From assembly GCF_028610625.1 (NCBI RefSeq), contig NZ_JAQQWU010000006.1, positions 62,001 through 126,000 on the forward strand: DNA of 64,000 nt, in the 5' to 3' direction. Under the pieces are notes generated by a model. That model saw only the letters and a program-made list of their open reading frames with translations. It was not told the DNA's origin and made no database searches. The position numbers and the translations under genes are program-made. The DNA is from Guptibacillus spartinae (GTDB lineage Bacteria > Bacillota > Bacilli > Bacillales > Guptibacillaceae). Every line of letters begins with the position of its first letter. Position 1 is the first letter of the stretch. Positions 9,045-17,357 of the stretch are shown here, in pieces.

Positions 9045-9140
9045 AGTATAAGTTAAAAAGAAATTTTAAAAAAATGATCCAAATTGAACTTCTCTCCGTT
9101 AGCTAATTGTAAATCAAAAAAAAGGGGAGTGGATTTGAAA

Positions 9141-10523
9141 ATGAATACCGAAAAGAATATGAAGAAGAAAGTGATTGATTGGAAAAAAGGACTTCTCATT
9201 GTTCCACTAAGTTTTTCACTATTAATCCCAACAGCTGGAGCCTTTGCTCACGATGGAGAAAATCATATGGACAAGCCTACGGTAGAAACACCAGGTGCAG
9301 ATCTTCGAGCTGATCTTGGTCATTTGTTAAGTGAACATGCTTATCTTGCTGTTGAAACAATGAGAAAAGGTGCTGAAGGTTCAGCAGATTTTGAAGCTTC
9401 TGCTGGTGCTTTAAGTGAAAATACAGAGGATCTGACGGCAGCAATTACATCCGTTTACGGTGAAGAAGCTGGTGCTGAATTTAACAAAATTTGGAGTAAT
9501 CATATCGGTTTCTTCGTGGACTATGTGAAAGCAACGGGGAATGAAGATGAAGATGCAAAACAAAAAGCGTTAGACAATTTAGATGGATATAAAGAAGATT
9601 TCTCCATGTTTCTAGAAAATGCTACTGGTGAACGCCTCCAAGCAGAAACGTTATCTGAAGGACTTCAAGCACATATTAATCAATTAATTGGAGCATTCGA
9701 TAGCTATGTAGATGGAGATTATGACATGGCGTATGAAAAGGAACGTGAAGCTATTGCGCACATGCAAATGGTTGCGAAAGGATTTTCTGGAGCCATTACG
9801 GATCAGTTCCCTGATAAATTTGAAAACACTAAAGCTGTGACACCTGCATCAGATCTTCGTGCAACACTAGGTCACCTATTATCTGAACATGCTGGTCTTG
9901 CTATGATGACAATGCAGAATGGTATTGATGGATCAGAAGACTTCGATGCTTCAGCAGCTGCACTGAGTGAGAATACAGATGATTTAGCTGCAGCCATTAC
10001 ATCTGTCTATGGTGAAGAAGCGGGTAATCAATTTAAAGAGATGTGGTCTGGACATATTGGGAACTTTGTTGAGTACGTTCAAGCTACAGGAGCTGAAGAT
10101 GAAGAAGCAAAAGAAGCAGCTATGAAAGCACTAGAAAACTATAGAGCTGATTTTTCAAGTTTTCTTGAAACAGCTACAGAAGAAAGATTAGAAGCAGGTG
10201 CATTATCTGAAGGACTTCAAGAGCATGTTAACCAACTAATTTCTGCATTTGATAACTATACAATGGAAGATTATGATGCTGCGTATGATTCTGTTCGTGA
10301 AGCTTATGCCCATATGTATATGCCTGCTAAAGGTTTATCAGGTGCTTTTGTAGACCAGTTCCCAGATAAATTTGCTATGGATGCTATGCCAACGGACATG
10401 CCGAAGACTGGTATGGGCGGTACAGCGGAACAACAAATGCCAATTGAATGGATATTGGCAGCAATTCTTGCAACAATGGCAGCCACAGGTGTGATAGTTC
10501 GAAGAAAAATGCAAAAAAGCTAA
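9141..10523 (+). CDS. two-repeat secreted helical protein with sortase-like C-terminal anchor
   Basis: Function not recognised. The 460-residue product has a signal peptide ending near GAFAHDGENH. Two direct repeats follow with a period of 184 residues (first at DNA 9288, second at 9840), each opening with DLRA.LGHLLSEHA and containing SENT.DL.AAITSVYGEEAG and LSEGLQ.H.NQLI. The pattern is all-helical with recurring His and acidic residues, so metal binding or helical bundles are possible. The C-terminus has MPKTGMGG, a hydrophobic stretch (PIEWILAAILATMAATGVIV) and RRKMQKS. This is the layout of a sortase substrate with Met in place of Leu in LPKTG. ATG at 9141 is chosen; a TTG at 9135 is equally near the GGGGAG. 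Confidence 0.7.
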   Translation: MNTEKNMKKKVIDWKKGLLIVPLSFSLLIPTAGAFAHDGENHMDKPTVETPGADLRADLGHLLSEHAYLAVETMRKGAEGSADFEASAGALSENTEDLTAAITSVYGEEAGAEFNKIWSNHIGFFVDYVKATGNEDEDAKQKALDNLDGYKEDFSMFLENATGERLQAETLSEGLQAHINQLIGAFDSYVDGDYDMAYEKEREAIAHMQMVAKGFSGAITDQFPDKFENTKAVTPASDLRATLGHLLSEHAGLAMMTMQNGIDGSEDFDASAAALSENTDDLAAAITSVYGEEAGNQFKEMWSGHIGNFVEYVQATGAEDEEAKEAAMKALENYRADFSSFLETATEERLEAGALSEGLQEHVNQLISAFDNYTMEDYDAAYDSVREAYAHMYMPAKGLSGAFVDQFPDKFAMDAMPTDMPKTGMGGTAEQQMPIEWILAAILATMAATGVIVRRKMQKS

Positions 10524-10559
10524 TTTTAAAGCGGGTAACTTAACTTACCTTTATAAAAG

Positions 10560-10588
10560 CAATAGCCTTCGTGGCTATTGTTTTTTTT
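10560..10588 (+). terminator. Rho-independent terminator of the surface-protein gene
   Basis: Stem CAATAGCC / GGCTATTG (10560-10567 / 10573-10580), loop TTCGT, eight T residues. Confidence 0.9.
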
Positions 10589-10739
10589 ACGAGAACTGTA
10601 TGGGTAATTACAGCATTGGTATTATAAAAAAGGTATACTTTTAAGGAAGGATCAAGTCTTTTTTGCGAAATGAAGCACAATCAAGTTCGTCAAAAAGTAA
10701 GTATAATTGCTACGATATGTTAGAGAAGGGGGAAAAGAG

Positions 10740-11978
10740 ATGAAGATCAAGTTCATGTTTTGTATGTTAGCGCTGTTTTTTATAGTAGCCTGTGCTAATA
10801 AGGACATAAATACATCTAGCAAAGAAGACGTATTAACTAAAGATTGGAATGAAATTGCGAAGACTTCAAAAGGCACGGAAGTAAATTTATTCATGTGGGG
10901 TGGAGATGAAGGGATTAACCAATATATAGATGAGTGGGCTAAACCTCAATTAAAAGAGGAATATGGGATTACACTTAAGCGTCAGCCGATGAATACCGAG
11001 GAATTTATGCAAAAGCTTTTAACAGAGAAAAAAGCTAATAAACGAAATGGCACGATTGACGTGATCTGGATTAACGGAGCAAATTTCAAGAATGCAAAAC
11101 AAGCTGATTTATTATTTGGCTCTTTTTCACAGAAGTTGCCGAATTTCCAAAAATATATTGGAACAGACAATCAAATTGCTTTATTCGATCAAGGAACAAA
11201 AATTGACGGATTGGAAGCGCCGTGGGGAAATGTGCAGTATGTATTTCATTATAATTCTACTCACATTGATAACCCACCAAGTTCACTTGAAGAGTTAAAA
11301 AAGTGGATTCAAGATCATCCAGGCAAGTTCACGTATCCGAACGTCTCAGATTTTACGGGCAACACATTTGTTAAGCATCTGCTTGTAAAAGGGACGGGGG
11401 AAAAGTCAGCGCTTATGGCGGAAGAGTATAACAAAGAGGTTATACAGTCTGGAGAAAAATACGTGTGGAATTACTTAAAGGAAATTAAACCAGATCTTTG
11501 GCGCGAAGGCGAAACGTACCCTGAGTCGTTGACAAAACTTGATACTCTCTATAGCCAAGGAGAAGTTTGGATGACGATGGGGTTCAATGAAGCGAGGGCT
11601 GAAAGTTTAATTGAAAATGGTACATTTCCAAAGAGTACCAAATCGTTTGTTTTAGAAGATCCAGGTTCTATTTCAAATACGCATTATCTAAGTATCCCTT
11701 TTAACAGTCCGAATCCTGAAGGAGCAATGACTGTTATTAATTTTCTGGAATCGCCAGAAGCCCAAATCGCAAAGATGGACCCGACTCTTTGGGGAGAAGG
11801 CACTGTGTTGAATTTCAATATGCTGAATAAAATGGATCAGAAACAAATTAAGAAGATTAATCGAGGAGATAGCGTTCTTTCCGCTGAGTTATTAAGCAAC
11901 AATAAATTACCCGATTTGGATACAGGATACACGGAGTGGATTAACAATGAATGGGCAAAGCGGATTCTTGAACAATAA
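10740..11978 (+). CDS. ABC transporter substrate-binding lipoprotein, YnjB-like
   Basis: Extracytoplasmic binding protein of the importer encoded by the next three genes; ligand unknown. It has 412 residues, with signal and lipobox FIVAC (Cys18). The body resembles E. coli YnjB (family 6-type/iron-polyamine-like binding proteins), with VNLFMWGGDEGINQYIDEW near the N-terminus, IDVIWINGANF and DGLEAPWGNVQYVFHYN. The ATG at 10740 follows a GGGGG-rich ribosome binding site; the in-frame upstream extension has none. It is the first gene of an eight-gene cluster. A TATAAT at 10702-10707 may be its -10, without a clear -35. The family assignment rests on remembered motifs and on the neighbours. Confidence 0.82.
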   Translation: MKIKFMFCMLALFFIVACANKDINTSSKEDVLTKDWNEIAKTSKGTEVNLFMWGGDEGINQYIDEWAKPQLKEEYGITLKRQPMNTEEFMQKLLTEKKANKRNGTIDVIWINGANFKNAKQADLLFGSFSQKLPNFQKYIGTDNQIALFDQGTKIDGLEAPWGNVQYVFHYNSTHIDNPPSSLEELKKWIQDHPGKFTYPNVSDFTGNTFVKHLLVKGTGEKSALMAEEYNKEVIQSGEKYVWNYLKEIKPDLWREGETYPESLTKLDTLYSQGEVWMTMGFNEARAESLIENGTFPKSTKSFVLEDPGSISNTHYLSIPFNSPNPEGAMTVINFLESPEAQIAKMDPTLWGEGTVLNFNMLNKMDQKQIKKINRGDSVLSAELLSNNKLPDLDTGYTEWINNEWAKRILEQ

Positions 11979-12831
11979 AAAGAGAGTGATTACACATTTA
12001 TTACCGGCGTTAGCGGTGACCATGTTGCTTGTTGGTTACGGTTTGTGGTCCGCTATTGCTCAAAGCTTTCAAACAATCGAGGGAGAGTGGACGTTTGCTT
12101 CCTATGTACAGCTCTTCAACAGTCATACTTTCTTTCATTCTTTGAAATTAACGTTTCGAGTTGCTATTCTATCCACATTGCTAGCGCTAATGATAGGATT
12201 AATAATGACCAGGATGTTATACCAATTTTTTAAAAACTCCTCCTCTAAAATACTCGTGTGGATTCCAATTTTAATCCCTCATTTTGTAGCAGGATATTTA
12301 GTGTATTTATTTTTTTCACAAAGCGGGTTATTTTCCTCTCTTTTCTATCAACTAGGTTTGTTAGATCAGCGATCGGATTTTCCAATTCTCGTTCAAGAAG
12401 AATTTGGCATAGGAATGATCTTAACATATGTTTGGAAAGAGGTTCCATTTGTTATTCTTATGTTGCTACCAGTATATTATGAAATTGATCATCGCTATGG
12501 TGAAGTTGTGAGAACGCTTGGAGGGAATAAATGGGATGCTTTTAAGACTGTGGAGTTTCCATGGTTACTTCCAGTCATAGTGGAGACGAGCGTAATATTA
12601 GTAGCTTTTATCGCTTCTGCATTTGAAATTCCTTATCTATTAGGAGTAACAAGGCCTGAGATGTTACCTGTTAGAGCTTATGAATGGTTCTACGATGGAG
12701 ATTGGAGTAAACGCCCTCTAGCTTTTTCGGCAATGATTCTCCCAGGTGTACTAGCTCTTCTCTTAGCTATGCTTTGTATTGGGGCTGTACAACAGCATCG
12801 ACTGAGAATGGTAAAGGGGAGAGGTAGATGA
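11947..12831 (+). CDS. ABC transporter permease (first half of YnjC-like)
   Basis: Membrane subunit of a binding-protein-dependent importer, 294 residues with about six hydrophobic segments and an EAA-type cytoplasmic loop (EVVRTLGGNKWDAFKTVEFP, about residues 185-204). It overlaps the binding-protein gene by 32 bases. GGAGTGG at 11933-11939 lies seven bases before the ATG, supporting this long-overlap start and translational coupling. In E. coli the homologous YnjC is a single two-domain permease; here the two halves are separate genes. Confidence 0.85.
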   Translation: MNGQSGFLNNKKRVITHLLPALAVTMLLVGYGLWSAIAQSFQTIEGEWTFASYVQLFNSHTFFHSLKLTFRVAILSTLLALMIGLIMTRMLYQFFKNSSSKILVWIPILIPHFVAGYLVYLFFSQSGLFSSLFYQLGLLDQRSDFPILVQEEFGIGMILTYVWKEVPFVILMLLPVYYEIDHRYGEVVRTLGGNKWDAFKTVEFPWLLPVIVETSVILVAFIASAFEIPYLLGVTRPEMLPVRAYEWFYDGDWSKRPLAFSAMILPGVLALLLAMLCIGAVQQHRLRMVKGRGR

Positions 12832-13646
12832 GATTCGTTTTTACTCGTTTAGGGAAAAGGGAGTTAGTTACAAGCTTAATGGTGGTAATCTTTATTGCAT
12901 TTTTTATTCTCCCATTTGTCGTTGTAACTCTAAAAAGTTTTTCGGTAGGATGGAGGTTTCCTGAATTATTACCACAAGCTTATAGCTTAAATGGATGGCA
13001 AAGCATATTTAGGGATCCTTCATTGAGGGAGTCAATCGTTACAACGCTAATGGTGGGTTTATATGTCGTGCTCCTAAATTTATTGCTTTCATTACCAGCA
13101 GCTAAAATCCTATCGATTTGTTCTTTTAAAGGGAAATCGATCATTGAAATAGCTTTATTATCGCCGATTTTAATTCCAGGAATGTTACTAGCAATGGGAT
13201 TGCAATTTACGATGATTCGATTTGGATTAGCAGATCAGATTCTAGGAGTAGTCCTTGTTCATTTAATCCCAACGTTACCTTATGCGATCCGAATTATGCG
13301 GGCAGGCTATGAACGCTTAGGCACTTCGTTAGGTGAGCAGGCTTCCGTATTAGGAGCAGGGCCATATCTACGTTTTTTTACGATATCCCTTCCTCTATTG
13401 CTACCAAGTATTAGAAGCCTTATGCTTCTCACATTCGTTATTTCATTAGGACAATATGCGCTTACAGCTATTATAGGGGGCGGTAACGTTATGACTCTTT
13501 CCCTTCTCTATTATCCTTATTTTTCTAGTTCGAATGAGGCAGTAATTGCGGGGTTTTCCATATTATTTGCTCTGCTTCCTCTCCTTTTTATTGGAGGAGT
13601 TGAAATAGTATTAAGGCTGGTTATTCGAGCTGTAAATCGCGTTTGA
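12828..13646 (+). CDS. ABC transporter permease (second half of YnjC-like)
   Basis: Second membrane subunit, 272 residues, six hydrophobic segments, with the EAA-type loop GEQASVLGAGPYLRFFTISLP at about residues 169-189. The start overlaps the previous stop as ATGA and is preceded by GGGGAGAGG, so the two permeases are co-translated and presumably form a heterodimer. Same importer as its neighbours; substrate unknown. Confidence 0.85.
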   Translation: MRFVFTRLGKRELVTSLMVVIFIAFFILPFVVVTLKSFSVGWRFPELLPQAYSLNGWQSIFRDPSLRESIVTTLMVGLYVVLLNLLLSLPAAKILSICSFKGKSIIEIALLSPILIPGMLLAMGLQFTMIRFGLADQILGVVLVHLIPTLPYAIRIMRAGYERLGTSLGEQASVLGAGPYLRFFTISLPLLLPSIRSLMLLTFVISLGQYALTAIIGGGNVMTLSLLYYPYFSSSNEAVIAGFSILFALLPLLFIGGVEIVLRLVIRAVNRV

Positions 13647-13659
13647 AAGGAAGATTGAT

Positions 13660-14652
13660 TTGAACCAGCTACTACAATGCAAGAATATGAGTAAATACTA
13701 CTCAAAAATCCCGATTCTCCAAAATATTTCTTTCCATATGCGAAGTGGTGAACATTTTACTATCGTAGGGCCTTCAGGGTGTGGGAAAACTACCCTACTT
13801 AGGTGTCTTGCGGGTTTAGAAGCCATTAGTGAAGGAGAAATTTGTTTGAAACAAAAATCGATCGTAAATCTGAAGCCGGAAGAGCGATCGGTCGTTCTCA
13901 TGTTTCAAGATTCCTTATTATTTCCGCATCTAACAGTTATTGAAAATGTAACGTACGGGTTGAAAAGAAGAAAATGGAAAAAGAAAGAACGTGTACGTAA
14001 GGCTGAGCAAATGTTGGAGAAAGTAAAGTTACTTCAATTGAAAAACGCCTTTCCACATGAATTATCAGGTGGTCAAAAGCAACGGGTTTCACTTGCTAGA
14101 GCACTTGTCTTAAAGCCAGATCTCCTCCTACTAGATGAGCCGTTTAGTTCATTGGATGCCGCGCTTAGAGAGTCGCTTCGCGGTGAAGTGAAGGAACTAT
14201 TAACAGAAGAAAATATTACTTCTTTGTTCATCACTCATGATCGAGATGAAGCAATTGAAATGGGTGACAGACTTGCTGTTATGAACAATGGAACATTTAT
14301 TCAAATTGGGGAACCGTATGAGGTAGTAACGAACCCTTCTTCAATTGAAAGTGCAAAAATTATAGGAGAAGGTCTTGCTTTAGAAGAGGGATTTATTCCA
14401 CTTCATAAAGTAACGGCTGTTCCAATGGAGCAGAAGCCATCTGAAAAGGACTACGTATTTGTGCAAGGAAAAGTAAAGGCAGTAACAGTAAAAAATAATA
14501 TACCATGCTATCGGGTGACGTTTGATCAAGGAAGTATACTAGTCGCGGCAGATCGAAAGTTAGAAGCTGGTCAAAACGTACTTTTATTTGCTAAGCGAGA
14601 AGATATGAAAAAATATAAGAAGCAGGATGAGCAGTGGAGACGAGTTCAATGA
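13660..14652 (+). CDS. ABC transporter ATP-binding protein, YnjD-like
   Basis: ATPase of the importer, 330 residues. Walker A GPSGCGKTT (37-45), signature LSGGQ (135-139), Walker B LLLLDE (155-160) and H-loop His193 (ITHDRDEA) are intact. About 100 residues follow the nucleotide-binding domain and end in a small beta-rich region that could be a TOBE-like regulatory domain. TTG start behind AAAGGAAG. The stop overlaps the start of the next gene (ATGA), so the TVP38-family protein is translationally coupled to the transporter. The YnjD assignment comes from the neighbours; the family itself is certain. Confidence 0.88.
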   Translation: MNQLLQCKNMSKYYSKIPILQNISFHMRSGEHFTIVGPSGCGKTTLLRCLAGLEAISEGEICLKQKSIVNLKPEERSVVLMFQDSLLFPHLTVIENVTYGLKRRKWKKKERVRKAEQMLEKVKLLQLKNAFPHELSGGQKQRVSLARALVLKPDLLLLDEPFSSLDAALRESLRGEVKELLTEENITSLFITHDRDEAIEMGDRLAVMNNGTFIQIGEPYEVVTNPSSIESAKIIGEGLALEEGFIPLHKVTAVPMEQKPSEKDYVFVQGKVKAVTVKNNIPCYRVTFDQGSILVAADRKLEAGQNVLLFAKREDMKKYKKQDEQWRRVQ

Positions 14653-15305
14653 CAGGTAAAACAATTGCAAAAGGTCTCGGATTAACAATACTCATCATCT
14701 TGATCTATTTGCTTAATCAATACGTATTCGATTTTCGCCCTTCTCATATTCGTGAATGGATTGCTTCATTTGGTTTTTATGCACCGTTAATTTTTTTGCT
14801 CATTTGCATTGGTAGACCGTTCGTACTTTTCCCGACTTCTATTCTTTCTGTAAGTGGTGGACTTGTATTTGGGCCATTGCTTGGGACCTTTTTGGCTGTT
14901 GTAGGTGGTTCAATAGGCGCTCTTCTTTTCTTTTCAGTAGCCCGTAAACTCGGTTTGAATATCCTACCTGAATCGTGGAAAAGAAAAGGGCAAACGCTAG
15001 AGAAACGACTTTCAGAAAAAGGTTTTCTTTATGTGTTACTGTTGCGCTTAGTCCCTTTTCTCCATTTTGATCTAGTCAGTTATGTTTGTGGCGTTTCTAA
15101 TGTGAATCGTAGGAAATACTACTTAGCAACATTACTTGGGATGTTGCCAGGTGCCCTTGCTTTAAATTTCTTAGGTGCAAGCTTTTTATCTAATAATTTC
15201 TCTACAGTCTTAATCGCTGCAGCGGTTTTGCTATTCCTATTGTTGATTAGTTTATATATTCGTAGGAAAGCCTTCGGGTCAGCTGTTGAGGAAGATCTTA
15301 AATAG
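14649..15305 (+). CDS. TVP38/TMEM64-family membrane protein (YdjX/YdjZ-like)
   Basis: Integral membrane protein of the TVP38/TMEM64 (SNARE-associated, DedA-related) family, 218 residues with about six hydrophobic segments. Typical regions are FGFYAPLIFLLICIGRPFVLFPTSILSVSGGLVFG in the middle and LLRLVPFLHFDLVSYVCGVSNV toward the C-terminal half. Family members include E. coli YdjX and YdjZ, encoded beside ynjABCDEF; the wider superfamily contains lipid scramblases. ATG at 14649 overlaps the ATPase stop as ATGA; an in-frame GTG at 14634 is the alternative. Role in this cluster unknown. Confidence 0.85.
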   Translation: MTGKTIAKGLGLTILIILIYLLNQYVFDFRPSHIREWIASFGFYAPLIFLLICIGRPFVLFPTSILSVSGGLVFGPLLGTFLAVVGGSIGALLFFSVARKLGLNILPESWKRKGQTLEKRLSEKGFLYVLLLRLVPFLHFDLVSYVCGVSNVNRRKYYLATLLGMLPGALALNFLGASFLSNNFSTVLIAAAVLLFLLLISLYIRRKAFGSAVEEDLK

Positions 15306-15318
15306 GGAGGCATAGGTC

Positions 15319-15900
15319 GTGTTAGATACTCATGCTAGAAAATATGTTCAGCCTTTTATGGATCGAACAGCTGATTTACTACTAAGGGTAGGTTTAACAG
15401 CGAATCAGGTAACAATTCTATCATTTATTGTTGGGGTTTCTTCTGGATTCCTAATTTATTTTGAACAATTTATTTTGGCGGTTATTGTATTGTGGGTTTC
15501 AGGATATCTTGATGCAGTGGATGGAACGATGGCTCGCAAAACAAATCCGTCTGCTTTTGGAACCGTTCTAGATGTTAGCTTTGACCGAGTCGTCGAAATA
15601 AGCGTTATTCTTGGCCTTGCTTTTCGATTTCCAGAGGCGATGTGGGCACTCTTATTGCTTAGCACCTCAATCATTTTTGCTATGACCATCTTTCTTACAG
15701 TAGGGGCGGTATCTGAGAAAAAAGGGGTTAAATCGTTTTACTACCAGGCTGGAGCGGCTGAGCGAACAGAAGGATTTATCTTATTTACGGCAATGATCTT
15801 ATTTCACAACATCTTAGTCATTTTAACTCTGGTGTTTTTAGCAATTGAACTTTTTACGGCCTTTCAAAGGTTAGCTGAAGCAAAGAAGATTCTAGGATAG
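15319..15900 (+). CDS. CDP-alcohol phosphatidyltransferase-family protein, YnjF-like
   Basis: Membrane enzyme of the CDP-alcohol phosphotransferase family, which transfers a phospho-alcohol group from a CDP-linked donor. It has 193 residues with about five to six membrane segments. The catalytic signature is complete: Asp65, Asp68-Gly69, Ala72-Arg73, Gly81, Asp85, Asp89. Arg to Gly spacing is seven residues rather than the usual eight, as I recall for E. coli YnjF. The later KSFYYQAGAAERTEGFILF stretch also resembles YnjF. Start GTG behind GGGAGG. Donor and acceptor are unknown. Confidence 0.85.
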   Translation: MLDTHARKYVQPFMDRTADLLLRVGLTANQVTILSFIVGVSSGFLIYFEQFILAVIVLWVSGYLDAVDGTMARKTNPSAFGTVLDVSFDRVVEISVILGLAFRFPEAMWALLLLSTSIIFAMTIFLTVGAVSEKKGVKSFYYQAGAAERTEGFILFTAMILFHNILVILTLVFLAIELFTAFQRLAEAKKILG

Positions 15901-15913
15901 GGAGATGAAACAA

Positions 15914-17338
15914 ATGAAAGAGTATGACTTGATTGTAATTGGTGGAGGATCGGGTGGACTTACTGCAGCTGCTGGAGCAGCAAATATGGGAGCGTCAGTT
16001 GCTTTGATTGATGATCAGCCTGGACTTGGGGGAGACTGTCTTCATTTTGGCTGTGTGCCTTCGAAAGCTTTTATAACTGCTGCAAAAGAAGTTCATGCTG
16101 TTTATAAAGGAGCCGCAGAGTTTGGCCTAACTGTAAGTGGAGAGGTGCGGTTTAATCGCGCCATTGAGCGTGTTCAGGAAGCGATCGATGAGATACAAGA
16201 AGTTGATAGTGATGAGCGGTTTGAAAAATTAGGGATTGAGATTTTTAGAGGGAAGGGTTCATTTAAAGATCATCACACTGTACTAATCGATGGCAAGAAT
16301 CCGATTAAAGGAAAGCGGATCGTCATTTCAACAGGTTCAAGTCCAAAAATCCCGCCTCTCAATGGTATTGAGAACGTTTCTTTTGTGACAAATGAGACCA
16401 TTTTTAATTTAACTTCGCTTCCAAAAAGTACGGTGTTTATAGGCGGAGGACCAGTTGGTTTAGAGCTTGCTCAATCATTATCAAGATTTGGATCAGAAGT
16501 AACGATTCTAGAAACGTCAGAATCGATTTTTAAAAAGGAAGACCATGACATCATTCCTCTCGTTACAAAAGAATTAGAAAAAGAACTCTCTTTAATTTAT
16601 ACAGCAAAAGCTAAGGAAATTAAAGAAGAGAACGGGTATAAAGTGATTACGTATCTGCATAATGGGGAAGAAAAAACGATTAAATCAGAAGCTGTTATGA
16701 TGTCAGTTGGTAGAAAGCCAAATACAGAGCAATTAAATTTAAAAGCGGCAGATGTTGAGAGTAATAATGGTTATATTACAGTAAATGACTCACTTCAATC
16801 CAGTCAATCTCATATTTATGCGATAGGTGATGTAAATGGAACATTTCCATTTACTCATGGAGCTGGAATGGAAGGAAAGCTCATAGTACAGAACGCAGTG
16901 TTCGGTTTAAAAAGAAAAGTGAGTTATGACAACGTTCCTTGGGTTACTTATACAGATCCTGAAGTGTTTCACCTTGGGATGACGGAAAAGGAAGCGAAAG
17001 AAAAACACAGTGATATTCGCGTATTTAAAGTAGGAACGGAGGATGTCGATCGGTTTATAGCAGAACGAAAGAAAAATGGACTAGTGAAAGTGATTACGGA
17101 TATGAAAGGACATATTTTAGGCGCTCATGCTGTAGGCGAAGACGCGGGAAGTTGGATGCAAGAAATTGTTTTTGCGAAAGAACATGGTCATAAAATTGGC
17201 GATATCTCGACCGTGATTCACCCTTATCCAACAAAAGGGGCGATCTTAAATCAGGCAGCAGATTTATATTGGAGAGAAAAATTATTTGACGGTTGGCTTC
17301 CAAAGGTCTCAGAGAAGTTTATTAAATGGGTGAGGTAA
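15914..17338 (+). CDS. mercuric-reductase-like FAD/NAD(P) disulfide oxidoreductase
   Basis: Flavoprotein of the pyridine nucleotide-disulfide oxidoreductase family, 474 residues. It has an N-terminal FAD motif GGGSGG, the redox-active pair Cys42/Cys47 in GGDCLHFGCVPSK, the NAD(P)-binding region FIGGGPVGLELAQSL, the second FAD motif IYAIGDVNG and a C-terminal dimerisation domain with HPYPTKGAI. There is no N-terminal metal-binding domain and no C-terminal vicinal Cys pair, so it is not a true mercuric reductase. RefSeq-type annotations include fusions of this class of protein with TVP38, matching the neighbouring gene. ATG at 15914 has GGGAG nine bases upstream; the ATG at 15905 is too close to it. 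Confidence 0.85.
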   Translation: MKEYDLIVIGGGSGGLTAAAGAANMGASVALIDDQPGLGGDCLHFGCVPSKAFITAAKEVHAVYKGAAEFGLTVSGEVRFNRAIERVQEAIDEIQEVDSDERFEKLGIEIFRGKGSFKDHHTVLIDGKNPIKGKRIVISTGSSPKIPPLNGIENVSFVTNETIFNLTSLPKSTVFIGGGPVGLELAQSLSRFGSEVTILETSESIFKKEDHDIIPLVTKELEKELSLIYTAKAKEIKEENGYKVITYLHNGEEKTIKSEAVMMSVGRKPNTEQLNLKAADVESNNGYITVNDSLQSSQSHIYAIGDVNGTFPFTHGAGMEGKLIVQNAVFGLKRKVSYDNVPWVTYTDPEVFHLGMTEKEAKEKHSDIRVFKVGTEDVDRFIAERKKNGLVKVITDMKGHILGAHAVGEDAGSWMQEIVFAKEHGHKIGDISTVIHPYPTKGAILNQAADLYWREKLFDGWLPKVSEKFIKWVR

Positions 17339-17357
17339 GGATAAGAGGAGGGATCGT

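Larger units (their letters stand above)
8596..9140. other. 545-base intergenic region with hairpins and a possible decayed frame
   Basis: No intact gene seen. It holds an 8-bp hairpin ACAGGAAC / GTTCCTGT (8683-8705), a terminator-like hairpin at 8728-8758 and another at 9003-9044. Between them, about 8867-8990 reads on the plus strand as an acidic peptide-like stretch (LKEEQFSEEDLDLPDDKC) without a start codon and preceded by a stop. It could be the remnant of a lost gene; this is speculative. Confidence 0.4.

Noticed and set aside
9288-10383. CRISPR or phage-type repeats
   Set aside because: The repeat is a protein-level duplication with a 552-base period inside one gene; no array of short direct repeats was seen anywhere.
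15914-17338. Mercury resistance (merA)
   Set aside because: No metal-binding N-terminal domain, no C-terminal cysteine pair, and no merR, merT or merP nearby.
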